NCBI RefSeq assembly: GCF_014203235.1
Contig: NZ_JACHIN010000013.1
Coordinates: forward strand, 308,925-372,924
Origin: Nonomuraea endophytica
Lineage (GTDB): Bacteria; Actinomycetota; Actinomycetes; Streptosporangiales; Streptosporangiaceae
Length of the DNA: 64,000 nucleotides
Direction of reading: 5' to 3'
Below are positions 28,394 to 35,512 of the stretch, one piece after another (the first letter of the stretch is position 1; every line of letters starts with the position of its first letter). The notes beneath the pieces are model-generated. The model was not told the origin of the DNA, did not search any database, and saw only the letters and a program-made list of their open reading frames with translations. Made by a program: the position numbers and the translations under genes.

Positions 28394-29026
28394 ATGGACA
28401 CCTGGATTCTCTCCGCGCTGCCCGAGGCTCCCGCCCGCGTCCTCGACGCCGGCTGCGGCGACGGCGAGCTGGCCGGTGCGCTGATCGCGCACGGCCACGA
28501 CGTCACCGCCATCGACCTCGACCCGTCGGCGGCCCTCGCGGCGGGAGTGCCCGCGAAGCGCGCCGACCTGACGCGCTACGAGGACGACCCGTTCGACGTC
28601 ATCGTGCTGTCACTGTCGCTGCACCACATGCACCCGCTGGAGGCCGCGCTCGACCGGGCGGCCGCGCTGCTGAGGCCGGACGGGCTGCTCGTGGTGGACG
28701 AGTTCGCCTGGGACTGGGCCGACGAGGCCGCCGCCACCTGGTTCTACGACGCCGGAACCCTGCTCGGCCGCTTCGACCGGCCCGAGCCGGACCCGATGAT
28801 CCGCTGGCGCGAGGCGCACGTCGACCATTCGCCCGCGCGGGACATGCTCGAGGCCATCGCCGCCCGGTTCGAGATCCGGCGGACGCGGCGCGTGCCGTAC
28901 CTCTTCCGCTATCTCGGCGGCGAGCACGCCGCGCGGCTGAAGGAGATCGAAGAGGTACGGCACGCGCCGACCGGCTTCCGGCTGACCGCTGTGACGCGTG
29001 TGACAGGAGGGGCGGATGGGACCTGA
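28394..29026 (+). CDS. SAM-dependent class I methyltransferase
   Basis: About 210 residues. Motif I is VLDAGCGDGELAGAL (SAM glycine loop), followed by the acidic end of strand 2 (VTAIDLD), motif II around DPFDVIVLSLSLHH, and LLRPDGLLVVDEF. This is the Methyltransf_11/25 small-molecule type. ATG 28394 is preferred because it leaves 70 bases of divergent promoter with LysR; ATG 28367 would add nine residues. Substrate unknown. Confidence 0.82.
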   Translation: MDTWILSALPEAPARVLDAGCGDGELAGALIAHGHDVTAIDLDPSAALAAGVPAKRADLTRYEDDPFDVIVLSLSLHHMHPLEAALDRAAALLRPDGLLVVDEFAWDWADEAAATWFYDAGTLLGRFDRPEPDPMIRWREAHVDHSPARDMLEAIAARFEIRRTRRVPYLFRYLGGEHAARLKEIEEVRHAPTGFRLTAVTRVTGGADGT

Positions 29027-29046
29027 CTCAGCCCTGGAGCTCCAAG

Positions 29047-29062
29047 TGTGAGGAGGGTCACA
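29047..29062. promoter_or_regulatory. CRP/FNR-type operator
   Basis: Exact TGTGA-N6-TCACA (29047-29051 and 29058-29062), matching the CRP consensus; the outer bases AAG and TTT extend the dyad with one mismatch. It lies about 220 bases upstream of the c-di-AMP riboswitch and in the same orientation as the NlpC/P60 gene. Actinobacterial CRP (Rv3676, Streptomyces Crp) uses this motif. Confidence 0.65.
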
Positions 29063-29284
29063 TTTGAGTAACGGGACCCCGCTGCCCAGCAGGAGTTCCC
29101 GTCCTGACAGGGTCCTCTATCTGATCTTTACAACTTTGCCGGGACTTTGCCGGGCCGTGAACCCGGGAGTACGTTCTGGCGTCGCGGCGAACAAGCCATG
29201 TGGCCGCGAACCGGCATCAGCCCCGTCCGGGCTCGATGAGGACCCATAGAGATCCGCCGGTCGCCCCCGTACGACCAGGGCCAG

Positions 29285-29428
29285 CGACCTGCCGAGTCCG
29301 TGCAGCCAGGAGGCACGGAGCCGGGGAACCACCGATCCCATTCCCCCGGGATCAAGGGGTGAATCGGCGCGTTCAGCGTGCCGTAGGGCGACTTCCAGGC
29401 CCGAATCCGTCAGCTAACCCGGTAGGCG
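29285..29428 (+). ncRNA. c-di-AMP riboswitch (ydaO/yuaA leader)
   Basis: The hallmark conserved segments occur in the correct order: GCCGAGTCCGTGCAGCC, GCCGGGGAACCACC, GGGGTGAATCGG, GTAGGGCGACTTCCAGGC, CGAATCCGTCAGCTAACCC and GGTAGGCG. Closing stem P1 pairs CCTGCC (29288-29293) with GGTAGG (29421-29426) with one G-U. It ends 15 bases before the ribosome site of an NlpC/P60 gene. In actinobacteria this RNA class controls rpf and NlpC/P60 genes; ligand binding usually turns expression off. Confidence 0.92.
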
Positions 29429-29453
29429 TTCGTGGAAGAACCAAGGAGAAATC

Positions 29454-29984
29454 CTGTCTACCTCCCTGCACAACCCCCGTCTTGTTCTCGGTGGCGCGGC
29501 GCTCGCCATGACCGTGACGGCCGGAGGGTTCGCCCTCCATGCCCCGGCGGCCCAGGCGAGTACCAAGGCCAAGACCACCATCTCGGCCAAGACGGCGACG
29601 CAGTCGGCGACTGCCCGGCAGAAAAGCAAGGCCCGCAAGGCCGTCTCCGCTGCAAGGGCGCAGATCGGCGACCCGTACCGCTACGGCGGAACGGGACCCG
29701 GCGCCTTCGACTGCTCCGGTCTCGTCCAGTACGCCTGGAAGAAGGCCGGGGTAAAGATCCCCCGCGTGACGCACAGCCAGTACGCGCGCATCAAGAAGAA
29801 GATCTCGTGGAAGTCGCTACAGCCGGGTGACCTGCTGTTCTTCCGCGGTCGAGGCCACGTCGGCATGTACGTCGGCAACGGCAAGATGGTCCACTCGCCG
29901 AGCTCAGGCAAGCGGGTGCGCATCGAGCGGCTCAGCGGATGGCGCAAGTCGTCCTTCGCGGGAGCCGTCCGGCCCGGTACGTAG
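29454..29984 (+). CDS. Secreted NlpC/P60 hydrolase under riboswitch control, CTG start
   Basis: About 176 residues. The only start giving a proper signal peptide is CTG 29454, with AAGGAG (29443-29448) five bases upstream. It encodes (M)STSLHNPRLVLGGAALAMTV and ends near PAAQA-ST. The first ATG (29508) would cut the signal in half and has no ribosome site. A Lys/Thr/Ala-rich linker leads to the NlpC/P60 domain (about 75-176): catalytic Cys in AFDCSGLVQYAW, His in GRGHVGMYVG, third His in MVHSPSSG. A muralytic enzyme controlled by second messengers is inferred from the leader. Confidence 0.9.
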   Translation: MSTSLHNPRLVLGGAALAMTVTAGGFALHAPAAQASTKAKTTISAKTATQSATARQKSKARKAVSAARAQIGDPYRYGGTGPGAFDCSGLVQYAWKKAGVKIPRVTHSQYARIKKKISWKSLQPGDLLFFRGRGHVGMYVGNGKMVHSPSSGKRVRIERLSGWRKSSFAGAVRPGT

Positions 29985-29997
29985 TCGCCCGGTCCGA

Positions 29998-30032
29998 AAG
30001 GCCCCGTCCCCTCCCGGGACGGGGCCTTCGCG
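29998..30032 (+). terminator. Intrinsic terminator after NlpC/P60
   Basis: AAGGCCCCGTCCC (29998-30010) pairs perfectly with GGGACGGGGCCTT (30016-30028), loop CTCCC, 13 bases after the stop. No T-run beyond TT, typical of high-GC hosts. Confidence 0.85.
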
Positions 30033-30053
30033 CGTCCGGCTACCATCGGGGCC

Positions 30054-30746
30054 GTGGTCGTGAGCCGTCGCGCCGCCCTCGCGGCCCTCCTGGTCTTCGC
30101 GCTGGGCTGCGCCCCCGAGCGGACCCCCGATGCGGGAACGGACCTTCAGCGGCGCGCGGAGCGGGCGGCGGAGCGCGTCGCGGCGATCCTCGGCCGGCCG
30201 GTACGGCCCAGCGTCGAACTCGCCGAGAACGCGGCCCACGCGGCCCGGACGGCCGGCGTGGACTCGGTCGAGGGCCTGGCCGCGCTCGCCCACGACGGCA
30301 GGGTCATCGTGATCCCGGAGAACTACGCCAAACTCACCCCCACCGGACGCGACGTCGTCCTCGCCCACGAACTCACCCACGTCGCCGCCGGCACCGGCGG
30401 GCTGCCGCCCTGGCTGTACGAGGGCTTCGCCGACTACGTGGCCTACAAGGACGCGGGCCTGGCCGTCCCCGTGGCGGCCGCCGAACTGGCCACCGAGATA
30501 CGGGCGGGCCGGATGCCCAAGGAACTGCCCGGGGCGGACGCGTTCGCGCCAGGGGCCGCGCGGCTGGCACAGTCCTACCAGGAGGCCTGGCTGGCGTGTC
30601 GCTTCCTGGCCGCGCGCTTCGGCGAGGACAGGCTGGTGAGGCTCTACCGCGACGCGCGGCGCCTGGGCGTGGAGCGGGCTCTGCCCCTGCCAACCGGCGA
30701 GCTCGTCGCCGGGTGGCGCGCCTATCTACGGGAGGAACTCGAGTGA
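30054..30746 (+). CDS. Putative gluzincin metalloprotease lipoprotein
   Basis: 230 residues with a short lipoprotein signal (LLVFALGC, Cys about 20). Zinc motif HELTH (VVLAHELTHVAAG), then a downstream Glu in WLYEGFADYVAYKD, giving the HExxH...E arrangement of peptidase MA-like gluzincins. The remainder is helical and Arg-rich. The GTGA overlap with the following M48 gene shows co-translation. Substrate and activity not established. The GTG at 30060 is an alternative start two codons in. Confidence 0.8.
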   Translation: MVVSRRAALAALLVFALGCAPERTPDAGTDLQRRAERAAERVAAILGRPVRPSVELAENAAHAARTAGVDSVEGLAALAHDGRVIVIPENYAKLTPTGRDVVLAHELTHVAAGTGGLPPWLYEGFADYVAYKDAGLAVPVAAAELATEIRAGRMPKELPGADAFAPGAARLAQSYQEAWLACRFLAARFGEDRLVRLYRDARRLGVERALPLPTGELVAGWRAYLREELE

Positions 30747-32017
30747 CCGATCAGCGGGACAAGGCCCCCGCGCGGACACGGCGGCAGGCCGGGATCGCCG
30801 CCGTCGTGCTCGGCGCCGTCGTGGTCGCGGTCGCCGCGTTCACCACGCCGTGGCGGGCACTGCCGCCGGGAGCGCCCCAGGTCGCCCCCGATCCGGCCCG
30901 CGACTTCTCCGCCGCCGAGATCGCCAGGTCGCAGGCGTTCGACGCGGCCACCAGCGTGCCGTCGTACCTGTCGTTCGGGCTCACGATCCTGTTCGCCGGG
31001 CTGCTGGTCGCCACGCCGCTCGGCGCGAAGGTCCTCGGCCGGCTCAAGGGCCCGTGGTGGCTGCGGGTCGTGCTGGGCGTGCTGCTGCTCACCGTGCTGG
31101 TCGAGGTCGTGCGCTGGCCGCTCGGGATGTGGTTCGAGGTACGGCTGCGCGACTTCGGCCTGTCCACCCAGGACTGGGCGGGCTGGAGCGGCGACCGGCT
31201 CAAGAACATCGCGGTCCGGGTCGTGCTGCTGTCCATCATGATCGTGGCGCTGGTCGGGCTGGCCCGCAGGTTCCGGCGCTGGTGGGTGCCCGCGGCCGTG
31301 GGCGCCGCCGCGCTGACCGTCGCCGCCTCCTTCGTGTACCCGGTCGTCTTCGAGCCGCTGTTCAACGACTTCCGGCCCATGCCGCCGTCTCCGCTGCGTA
31401 CCAGCCTGCTGGCCATGGCCGAGCGCGACGGCGTACCGGTCGAGGACGTGCTCGTCGCCGACGCCTCCCGCCGCACCACCGCGCTCAACGCCTACGTCTC
31501 CGGCTTCGGCGCCACCCGCCGCATCGTCGTCTACGACACGCTGCTCAAGGCGCCGGAGCGGGAGGTCGAACTCGTCGTCGCCCACGAACTCGGCCACGCC
31601 AAGTACAACGATGTGCTCAACGGCACGCTCATCGGCGCGCTGGGCGCCGCGTTCGGCGCCGCCCTGCTGTTCGCGTTCTTCCCGCTGGTACGGCGGCGCG
31701 CCCGCGTCACCGCCATCACCGAACCCCTGGCCGTGGGCGCCGTCATGGGCCTGATGAGCCTGGCCACCGTGCTGTCCGGACCCGCCCAGAACGTCGTCAG
31801 CCGCCACGTCGAGGCCCGCGCCGACGCCCACGCCCTCGACCTCACCCGCGACCCGGCGACGTTCGTGTCCATGCAGAAGCGGCTGGCCACGACCAACATC
31901 TCCGACCTCGCGCCGGACGCCGTCGAGTACGTCCTCTACTCTTCCCACCCCACCGCGCCGCAGCGCATCGCCATGGCCCGCTCCTGGGCGCTGCTGAACG
32001 GCGTCCCGGAGCCGTGA
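30743..32017 (+). CDS. M48 (Ste24/HtpX-like) membrane metalloprotease
   Basis: 424 residues. Several N-terminal helices (about 15-40, 75-100, 110-135, 165-190, 195-220) resemble the CAAX-protease N-terminal region. The zinc motif is VVAHELGHAKYND and the third ligand Glu is probably in HVEARADAHAL. The ending is typical of Ste24-type peptidases (YSSHPTAPQRIAMA). In the family this is a membrane quality-control or prenyl-protein protease. It is translationally coupled on both sides (GTGA overlaps), linking it to the gluzincin and to pimB. Confidence 0.92.
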   Translation: MTDQRDKAPARTRRQAGIAAVVLGAVVVAVAAFTTPWRALPPGAPQVAPDPARDFSAAEIARSQAFDAATSVPSYLSFGLTILFAGLLVATPLGAKVLGRLKGPWWLRVVLGVLLLTVLVEVVRWPLGMWFEVRLRDFGLSTQDWAGWSGDRLKNIAVRVVLLSIMIVALVGLARRFRRWWVPAAVGAAALTVAASFVYPVVFEPLFNDFRPMPPSPLRTSLLAMAERDGVPVEDVLVADASRRTTALNAYVSGFGATRRIVVYDTLLKAPEREVELVVAHELGHAKYNDVLNGTLIGALGAAFGAALLFAFFPLVRRRARVTAITEPLAVGAVMGLMSLATVLSGPAQNVVSRHVEARADAHALDLTRDPATFVSMQKRLATTNISDLAPDAVEYVLYSSHPTAPQRIAMARSWALLNGVPEP

Positions 32018-33099
32018 GGCGCGTCCTCATCGTCACGAACGACTTCCCGCCGCGTCAGGGCGGCATCCAGTCGTTCGTGCACGGGCTGGCGGTGCGCACG
32101 CCCGGGGCCGTCGTCTACGCGCCGGCCTGGGCGGGCAGCGCCGAGTTCGACCGGCGGCAGCCGTACCCGATCGTCCGGCACCCCACCTCGCTCATGCTGC
32201 CCACGCCCGGCGTCGCGCGGCGGGCCGCCCGGCTCGTGACCCGCCTCGGCGCCGACACGGTGGTCTTCGGCGCCGCGGCCCCGCTGGGGCTGCTCGCGCC
32301 CCGCCTGCGCGCGGCGGGGGCGCGGCGGGTGGTGATGCTGACGCACGGCCACGAGGCCTCCTGGGCGAGCACCCCGCCGCTGCGCGCCGTCCTGCGCCGC
32401 ATCGGGGCGCACGCCGACGTGGTGACCTACCTGGGGGAGTACACGCGGGCGCGGCTCGCCGGGGTCGTTCCTGCCGCCAAGCTGGTACGGCTGGCGCCCG
32501 GCGTCGACACGGCGGCCTTCCATCCCGGTGTGCCCCCTGCGGGCGCCTTCGGGGGGCCGGTGGTCGTGTGCGTGTCCCGGCTGGTGCGGCGTAAGGGGCA
32601 GGACCAGCTGATCAAGGCTTGGCCCCGGGTGTTGCGGGCGGTGCCGGACGCGGTGCTGCTACTGGTCGGGGACGGTCCTGACCGGCGGCGGCTGGAACGG
32701 CTGGCGGCCCGGACCCGGTCGGTGGTGTTCGCCGGAGCGGTGCCGGGGGAGAGCCTGCCCGGGTATTACGCGGCCGGTGACGTCTTCGCGATGCCTTGCC
32801 GTACGCGGTTGCGGGGGGCCGACGTGGAGGGGCTCGGGATCGTCTTCCTGGAGGCGTCGGCCACCGGGCTGCCCGTGGTGGCCGGGGCCTCCGGCGGGGC
32901 GCCGGATGCCGTACGTCAGGGGGAGACCGGGCTGGTCGTGGACGGCGGATCGGCAGGGGCGGTGGCTCAGGCGCTGGTCGAGCTGCTAGAAGACCGGGAA
33001 CGGGCGCGGAAGATGGGGGCGCTGGGGCGCGAGTGGATCACTTCCGCCTGGTCATGGGAGCTGGTGGCGAGGCGCTTCCACGACATCCTCTCCGAGTGA
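32014..33099 (+). CDS. pimB: GDP-mannose-dependent phosphatidylinositol mannosyltransferase (GT4)
   Basis: 361 residues. Second mannosylation of phosphatidylinositol on the inner membrane face, making PIM2. GT-B fold: an N-terminal GGIQSFVHGL loop, linker, and a C-terminal nucleotide-sugar domain with VSRLVRRKGQDQLI and the EX7E signature in ADVEGLGIVFLEASATGLPVVAG. The segment PCRTRLRGADVEGLGIVFLEA is characteristic of PimB'. Neighbouring FadD, NlpC/P60 and qcr genes match the mycobacterial pimB location as I recall it. Start GTG 32014, overlapping the M48 stop. Confidence 0.85.
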   Translation: MRRVLIVTNDFPPRQGGIQSFVHGLAVRTPGAVVYAPAWAGSAEFDRRQPYPIVRHPTSLMLPTPGVARRAARLVTRLGADTVVFGAAAPLGLLAPRLRAAGARRVVMLTHGHEASWASTPPLRAVLRRIGAHADVVTYLGEYTRARLAGVVPAAKLVRLAPGVDTAAFHPGVPPAGAFGGPVVVCVSRLVRRKGQDQLIKAWPRVLRAVPDAVLLLVGDGPDRRRLERLAARTRSVVFAGAVPGESLPGYYAAGDVFAMPCRTRLRGADVEGLGIVFLEASATGLPVVAGASGGAPDAVRQGETGLVVDGGSAGAVAQALVELLEDRERARKMGALGREWITSAWSWELVARRFHDILSE

Positions 33100-33151
33100 C
33101 GTCGGGGTGATGCTTGCCTGTGTCAGTCCGCCCCTTGCCATGACAGCACTC

Positions 33152-33171
33152 TGATGTCATGATGACGTCAT
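33152..33171. promoter_or_regulatory. Candidate autoregulatory operator over the RHH gene start
   Basis: Two near-identical half-turn boxes, TGATGTCA (33152-33159) and TGACGTCA (33163-33170), start 11 bases apart. The second lies in the 10-bp perfect palindrome ATGACGTCAT (33162-33171), which overlaps the ATG at 33170. Ribbon-helix-helix proteins bind such tandem boxes. Autorepression is inference. Confidence 0.5.
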
Positions 33172-33958
33172 GGACCTGACGCCCCACATCGACACCCTCC
33201 GCAGGGAGCTCACCGCCGCCGCCGACGTGGGCGGCGCGGACATGCGCGCCGCGGCCGACTCGCTGACCTCGGCGCTGGAGTCCTCCGTGCGGCTGACGCT
33301 GCTGGAGGTGCTGTCGGACGCGGCGGAGTCGGTGACCAGCCAGATCGAGCCCGGCCTGGTCGAGCTGCGGATCCGCGGCAGGGAGCCGGAGTTGGTGGTC
33401 ACCGTCCCACCCGTCCGCGACCCAAGCTGGGCCCCCGACGCCTGGCCAGGCCAGGGCCCCAGCGGCCCAGGCGGCCCAGGCGGCTACGGTCCAGGCGGCC
33501 CGGGTGACCCCGGCCCCGGCGGCCACCCGGGCGCCTACGGTCCGGGCGCGTACGGCCCAGGCAGCTACGGCCCCAGCGGCCCCGGCCCTGGTGGCGGCCC
33601 CGGCCCCGGAGCTGGCCACGGCCCTGGTGGTGGTTACGGCCCTGGTGGTTACGGCCCGCCCGGTCCGCCCGGCTGGCCCGACGCCGCATGGCCAGGCCCG
33701 ACCCCACCCATCCCGCCAACCCCCTCCGCCCCGCCCGCGCCTCCCGAGCCCCCCGGCCCGGGAGACGGCGACGCCGGAACCGCCAGGATGACCCTCCGCC
33801 TGCCCGAGCCGCTGAAGTCCCGCATCGAACAGGTCGCGGGCCAGGCGGGCCTGTCGGTGAACGCCTGGATGGTCCGCGCCCTGACCCAGGCCGTCTCCGG
33901 CCAACCGGCCCCACCCTCGGGCTTCCCCGGCCAACGCATCACCGGCTGGGCCCGCTAA
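33170..33958 (+). CDS. Ribbon-helix-helix protein with long Gly/Pro-rich linker
   Basis: 262 residues in three parts: an N-terminal helical/beta domain (about 1-83, with coiled-coil-like LRRELTAAADVGGADMRAAADSLTSALESS); a Gly/Pro/Tyr-rich disordered linker (about 84-205); and a C-terminal RHH (HicB/Arc/CopG) motif, TARMTLRLPEPLKSRIEQVAGQAGLSVNAWMVRALTQAVSG. A DNA-binding protein; no toxin gene is adjacent, so a classic antitoxin role is unlikely. The ATG overlaps a palindrome. Its 3' end is partly duplicated downstream. Confidence 0.8.
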   Translation: MDLTPHIDTLRRELTAAADVGGADMRAAADSLTSALESSVRLTLLEVLSDAAESVTSQIEPGLVELRIRGREPELVVTVPPVRDPSWAPDAWPGQGPSGPGGPGGYGPGGPGDPGPGGHPGAYGPGAYGPGSYGPSGPGPGGGPGPGAGHGPGGGYGPGGYGPPGPPGWPDAAWPGPTPPIPPTPSAPPAPPEPPGPGDGDAGTARMTLRLPEPLKSRIEQVAGQAGLSVNAWMVRALTQAVSGQPAPPSGFPGQRITGWAR

Positions 33959-34072
33959 CCCCGCCAGGCCGCTAACCACGCCGGGCCCGCCCGCAGCGTC
34001 ACCCGCGGGCAGCACGTCACCGGCTGGGCCCGCCAACCCGCCGGCCTCGCTCGCAGCGTCACCCGCGGGCAG
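33939..34072. repeat. Duplication of the RHH gene end and 60-bp tandem repeat
   Basis: TCACCGGCTGGGCCCGC followed by T or C and AACC occurs at 33939-33960 (gene end) and again at 34017-34038. A second element, CGCAGCGTCACCCGCGGGCAG, occurs at 33992-34012 and 34052-34072, exactly 60 bases apart. Together they look like tandem duplication of the gene's 3' end with drift. Confidence 0.7.
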
Positions 34073-34168
34073 AACATGCGCCCAGGCCCGTCCTGGGCGG
34101 GCACCCATCACGCCCTCGCCGCGCCTGACCGGGAGGGTGTTTTCACCACGCCGATCGGAGATCCCGCC

Positions 34169-34957
34169 ATGCCCACTTTCAGCACCCCGGACCCCATCGC
34201 CCTCCACGTGAACTTCCCGGCCGGTGACCTGGTCGTCACCGCGTCCGACCGGGCGGACACCACCGTCGAGGTCACCCCGGACGACTACGGCGCCGCCGAC
34301 TACCTCGAATCGGTCAAGATCACCCACCGTGACGGCGTCGTACAGGTGAAGGCCCCCGACAGCTCCCGCCTGCGCCGCACCCCCAGCCTGGACATCGTCG
34401 TAGAGGTTCCCACCGGCTCCCGGGTAGTGGTCGACACCGCCTCAGCCGACGTCAGAATCCGCGGCCAGGTGGCCGGAATCGAGTTCACCAGCGCGTCCGG
34501 CGACCTGGACGCCACCCACTCCGCCACCACGATCGCCAAGACGGCGTCAGGTGACATCACCTTTGACGTCATCGACGACGTCGCCACCATCACCACCGCA
34601 TCAGGCGACATACGCGTCACCGAAGCCCGAGGCCCCATCACCGCCACCGTCATCTCCGGCGACCTGGTGATCGCAAAGGCCGCCTCGGACGCCTCCATCA
34701 AGTCGACCTCCGGCGACGTGTCCCTCCACTGCGTGACCAGCGGCAAGATCGGCATCCAGACCACCTCCGGCGACGCCACGGTCGCCGTGCACCAGGGCAC
34801 CGCCGCCTGGCTGGACGTCAACTCCTTGACCGGCCGCGTAACGTCCGCCCTCACCCAGGACACCACCGAGCCGTCCCCCACGGAGCAGACCGTCGAAATC
34901 ACCGCCCGCAGCCTGAGCGGCGACATCGCCATCACCCGAGCGGAGTCCACCCGATGA
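34169..34957 (+). CDS. DUF4097-family beta-repeat protein
   Basis: 262 residues forming a beta-helix-like repeat. The recurring unit is T(A/T)SGD.. (TSASGDLDATHS, TASGDITFDVI, TASGDIRVTEA, VISGDLVIAKA, STSGDVSLHCV, TTSGDATVAV, SLSGDIAITRA). No signal peptide or membrane helix, so probably cytoplasmic. Start ATG 34169 has GGAG eight bases upstream; ATG 34076 would lie inside the repeat region. The ATGA overlap couples it to a small downstream gene. Function of the family unknown. Confidence 0.82.
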   Translation: MPTFSTPDPIALHVNFPAGDLVVTASDRADTTVEVTPDDYGAADYLESVKITHRDGVVQVKAPDSSRLRRTPSLDIVVEVPTGSRVVVDTASADVRIRGQVAGIEFTSASGDLDATHSATTIAKTASGDITFDVIDDVATITTASGDIRVTEARGPITATVISGDLVIAKAASDASIKSTSGDVSLHCVTSGKIGIQTTSGDATVAVHQGTAAWLDVNSLTGRVTSALTQDTTEPSPTEQTVEITARSLSGDIAITRAESTR

Positions 34958-35208
34958 ACGAACAGATGATCACCGACTACGTCCGCACCCGCCACGCCGA
35001 CCTGCTGGCCGAAGCCGCCGCCGAACGCACCGCCACAACCCACCGCCGCCGCCCCACCACCCCCGCCAACCGACGCGGCGGCCCCAATCCCAGCCCCGCC
35101 ACCCCAGGCCCCACAGCCTCCGGCACTGGACACAGCCTCCGCCGCCGAGCCGCCCGCGCCCTCCACACCCTCGCCAACGCCATAGACCCCCACCCGACCC
35201 CGCACTAG
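34954..35208 (+). CDS. Small Arg/Pro-rich protein coupled to DUF4097
   Basis: 84 residues. A conserved-looking N-terminus, MNEQMITDYVRTRHADLLAEAAAER, then a low-complexity Arg/Pro/Thr tail and an amphipathic RRRAARALHTLANAI segment. As I recall, short genes with this MNEQM..YVR start often follow DUF4097 genes in actinobacteria. Starts in an ATGA overlap. Function unknown. Confidence 0.65.
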   Translation: MNEQMITDYVRTRHADLLAEAAAERTATTHRRRPTTPANRRGGPNPSPATPGPTASGTGHSLRRRAARALHTLANAIDPHPTPH

Positions 35209-35512
35209 CCCACGACCGCATCAGCCCACGACCCCACGACCCACCACCACGGCCCCACGAGGCTGACTGCCTACTAGCCCCGCCACAACCGCCGCGACCC
35301 ACAGCTCTGGGCCCTTCGCCTGGCCCAGCGCCAAGACCCGTCGCTTGGTCCGCCCGAACCCTCGCGCTGGTCCTCTTGGGTCCTTCTCCCGGGACATCCC
35401 GAGACGAGGCCAACGTCCTGGATCCGGCCCGTCGCTCGCCCTTGCCGCTGGCTTGGCCTCTTGGGCTGGCCAGCCCGACACCCACCGCCGGGCCGCCTCT
35501 CGGAGCCGGTTG
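35209..35512. other. Convergent intergenic region, no gene seen
   Basis: 304 bases, C-rich on the plus strand, between convergent 3' ends. No gene, clear hairpin terminator or repeat was found. Confidence 0.4.

Noticed and set aside
33170..33958. Toxin-antitoxin pair around the RHH protein
   Set aside because: No toxin-like gene on either side; flanks are pimB and a DUF4097 gene.
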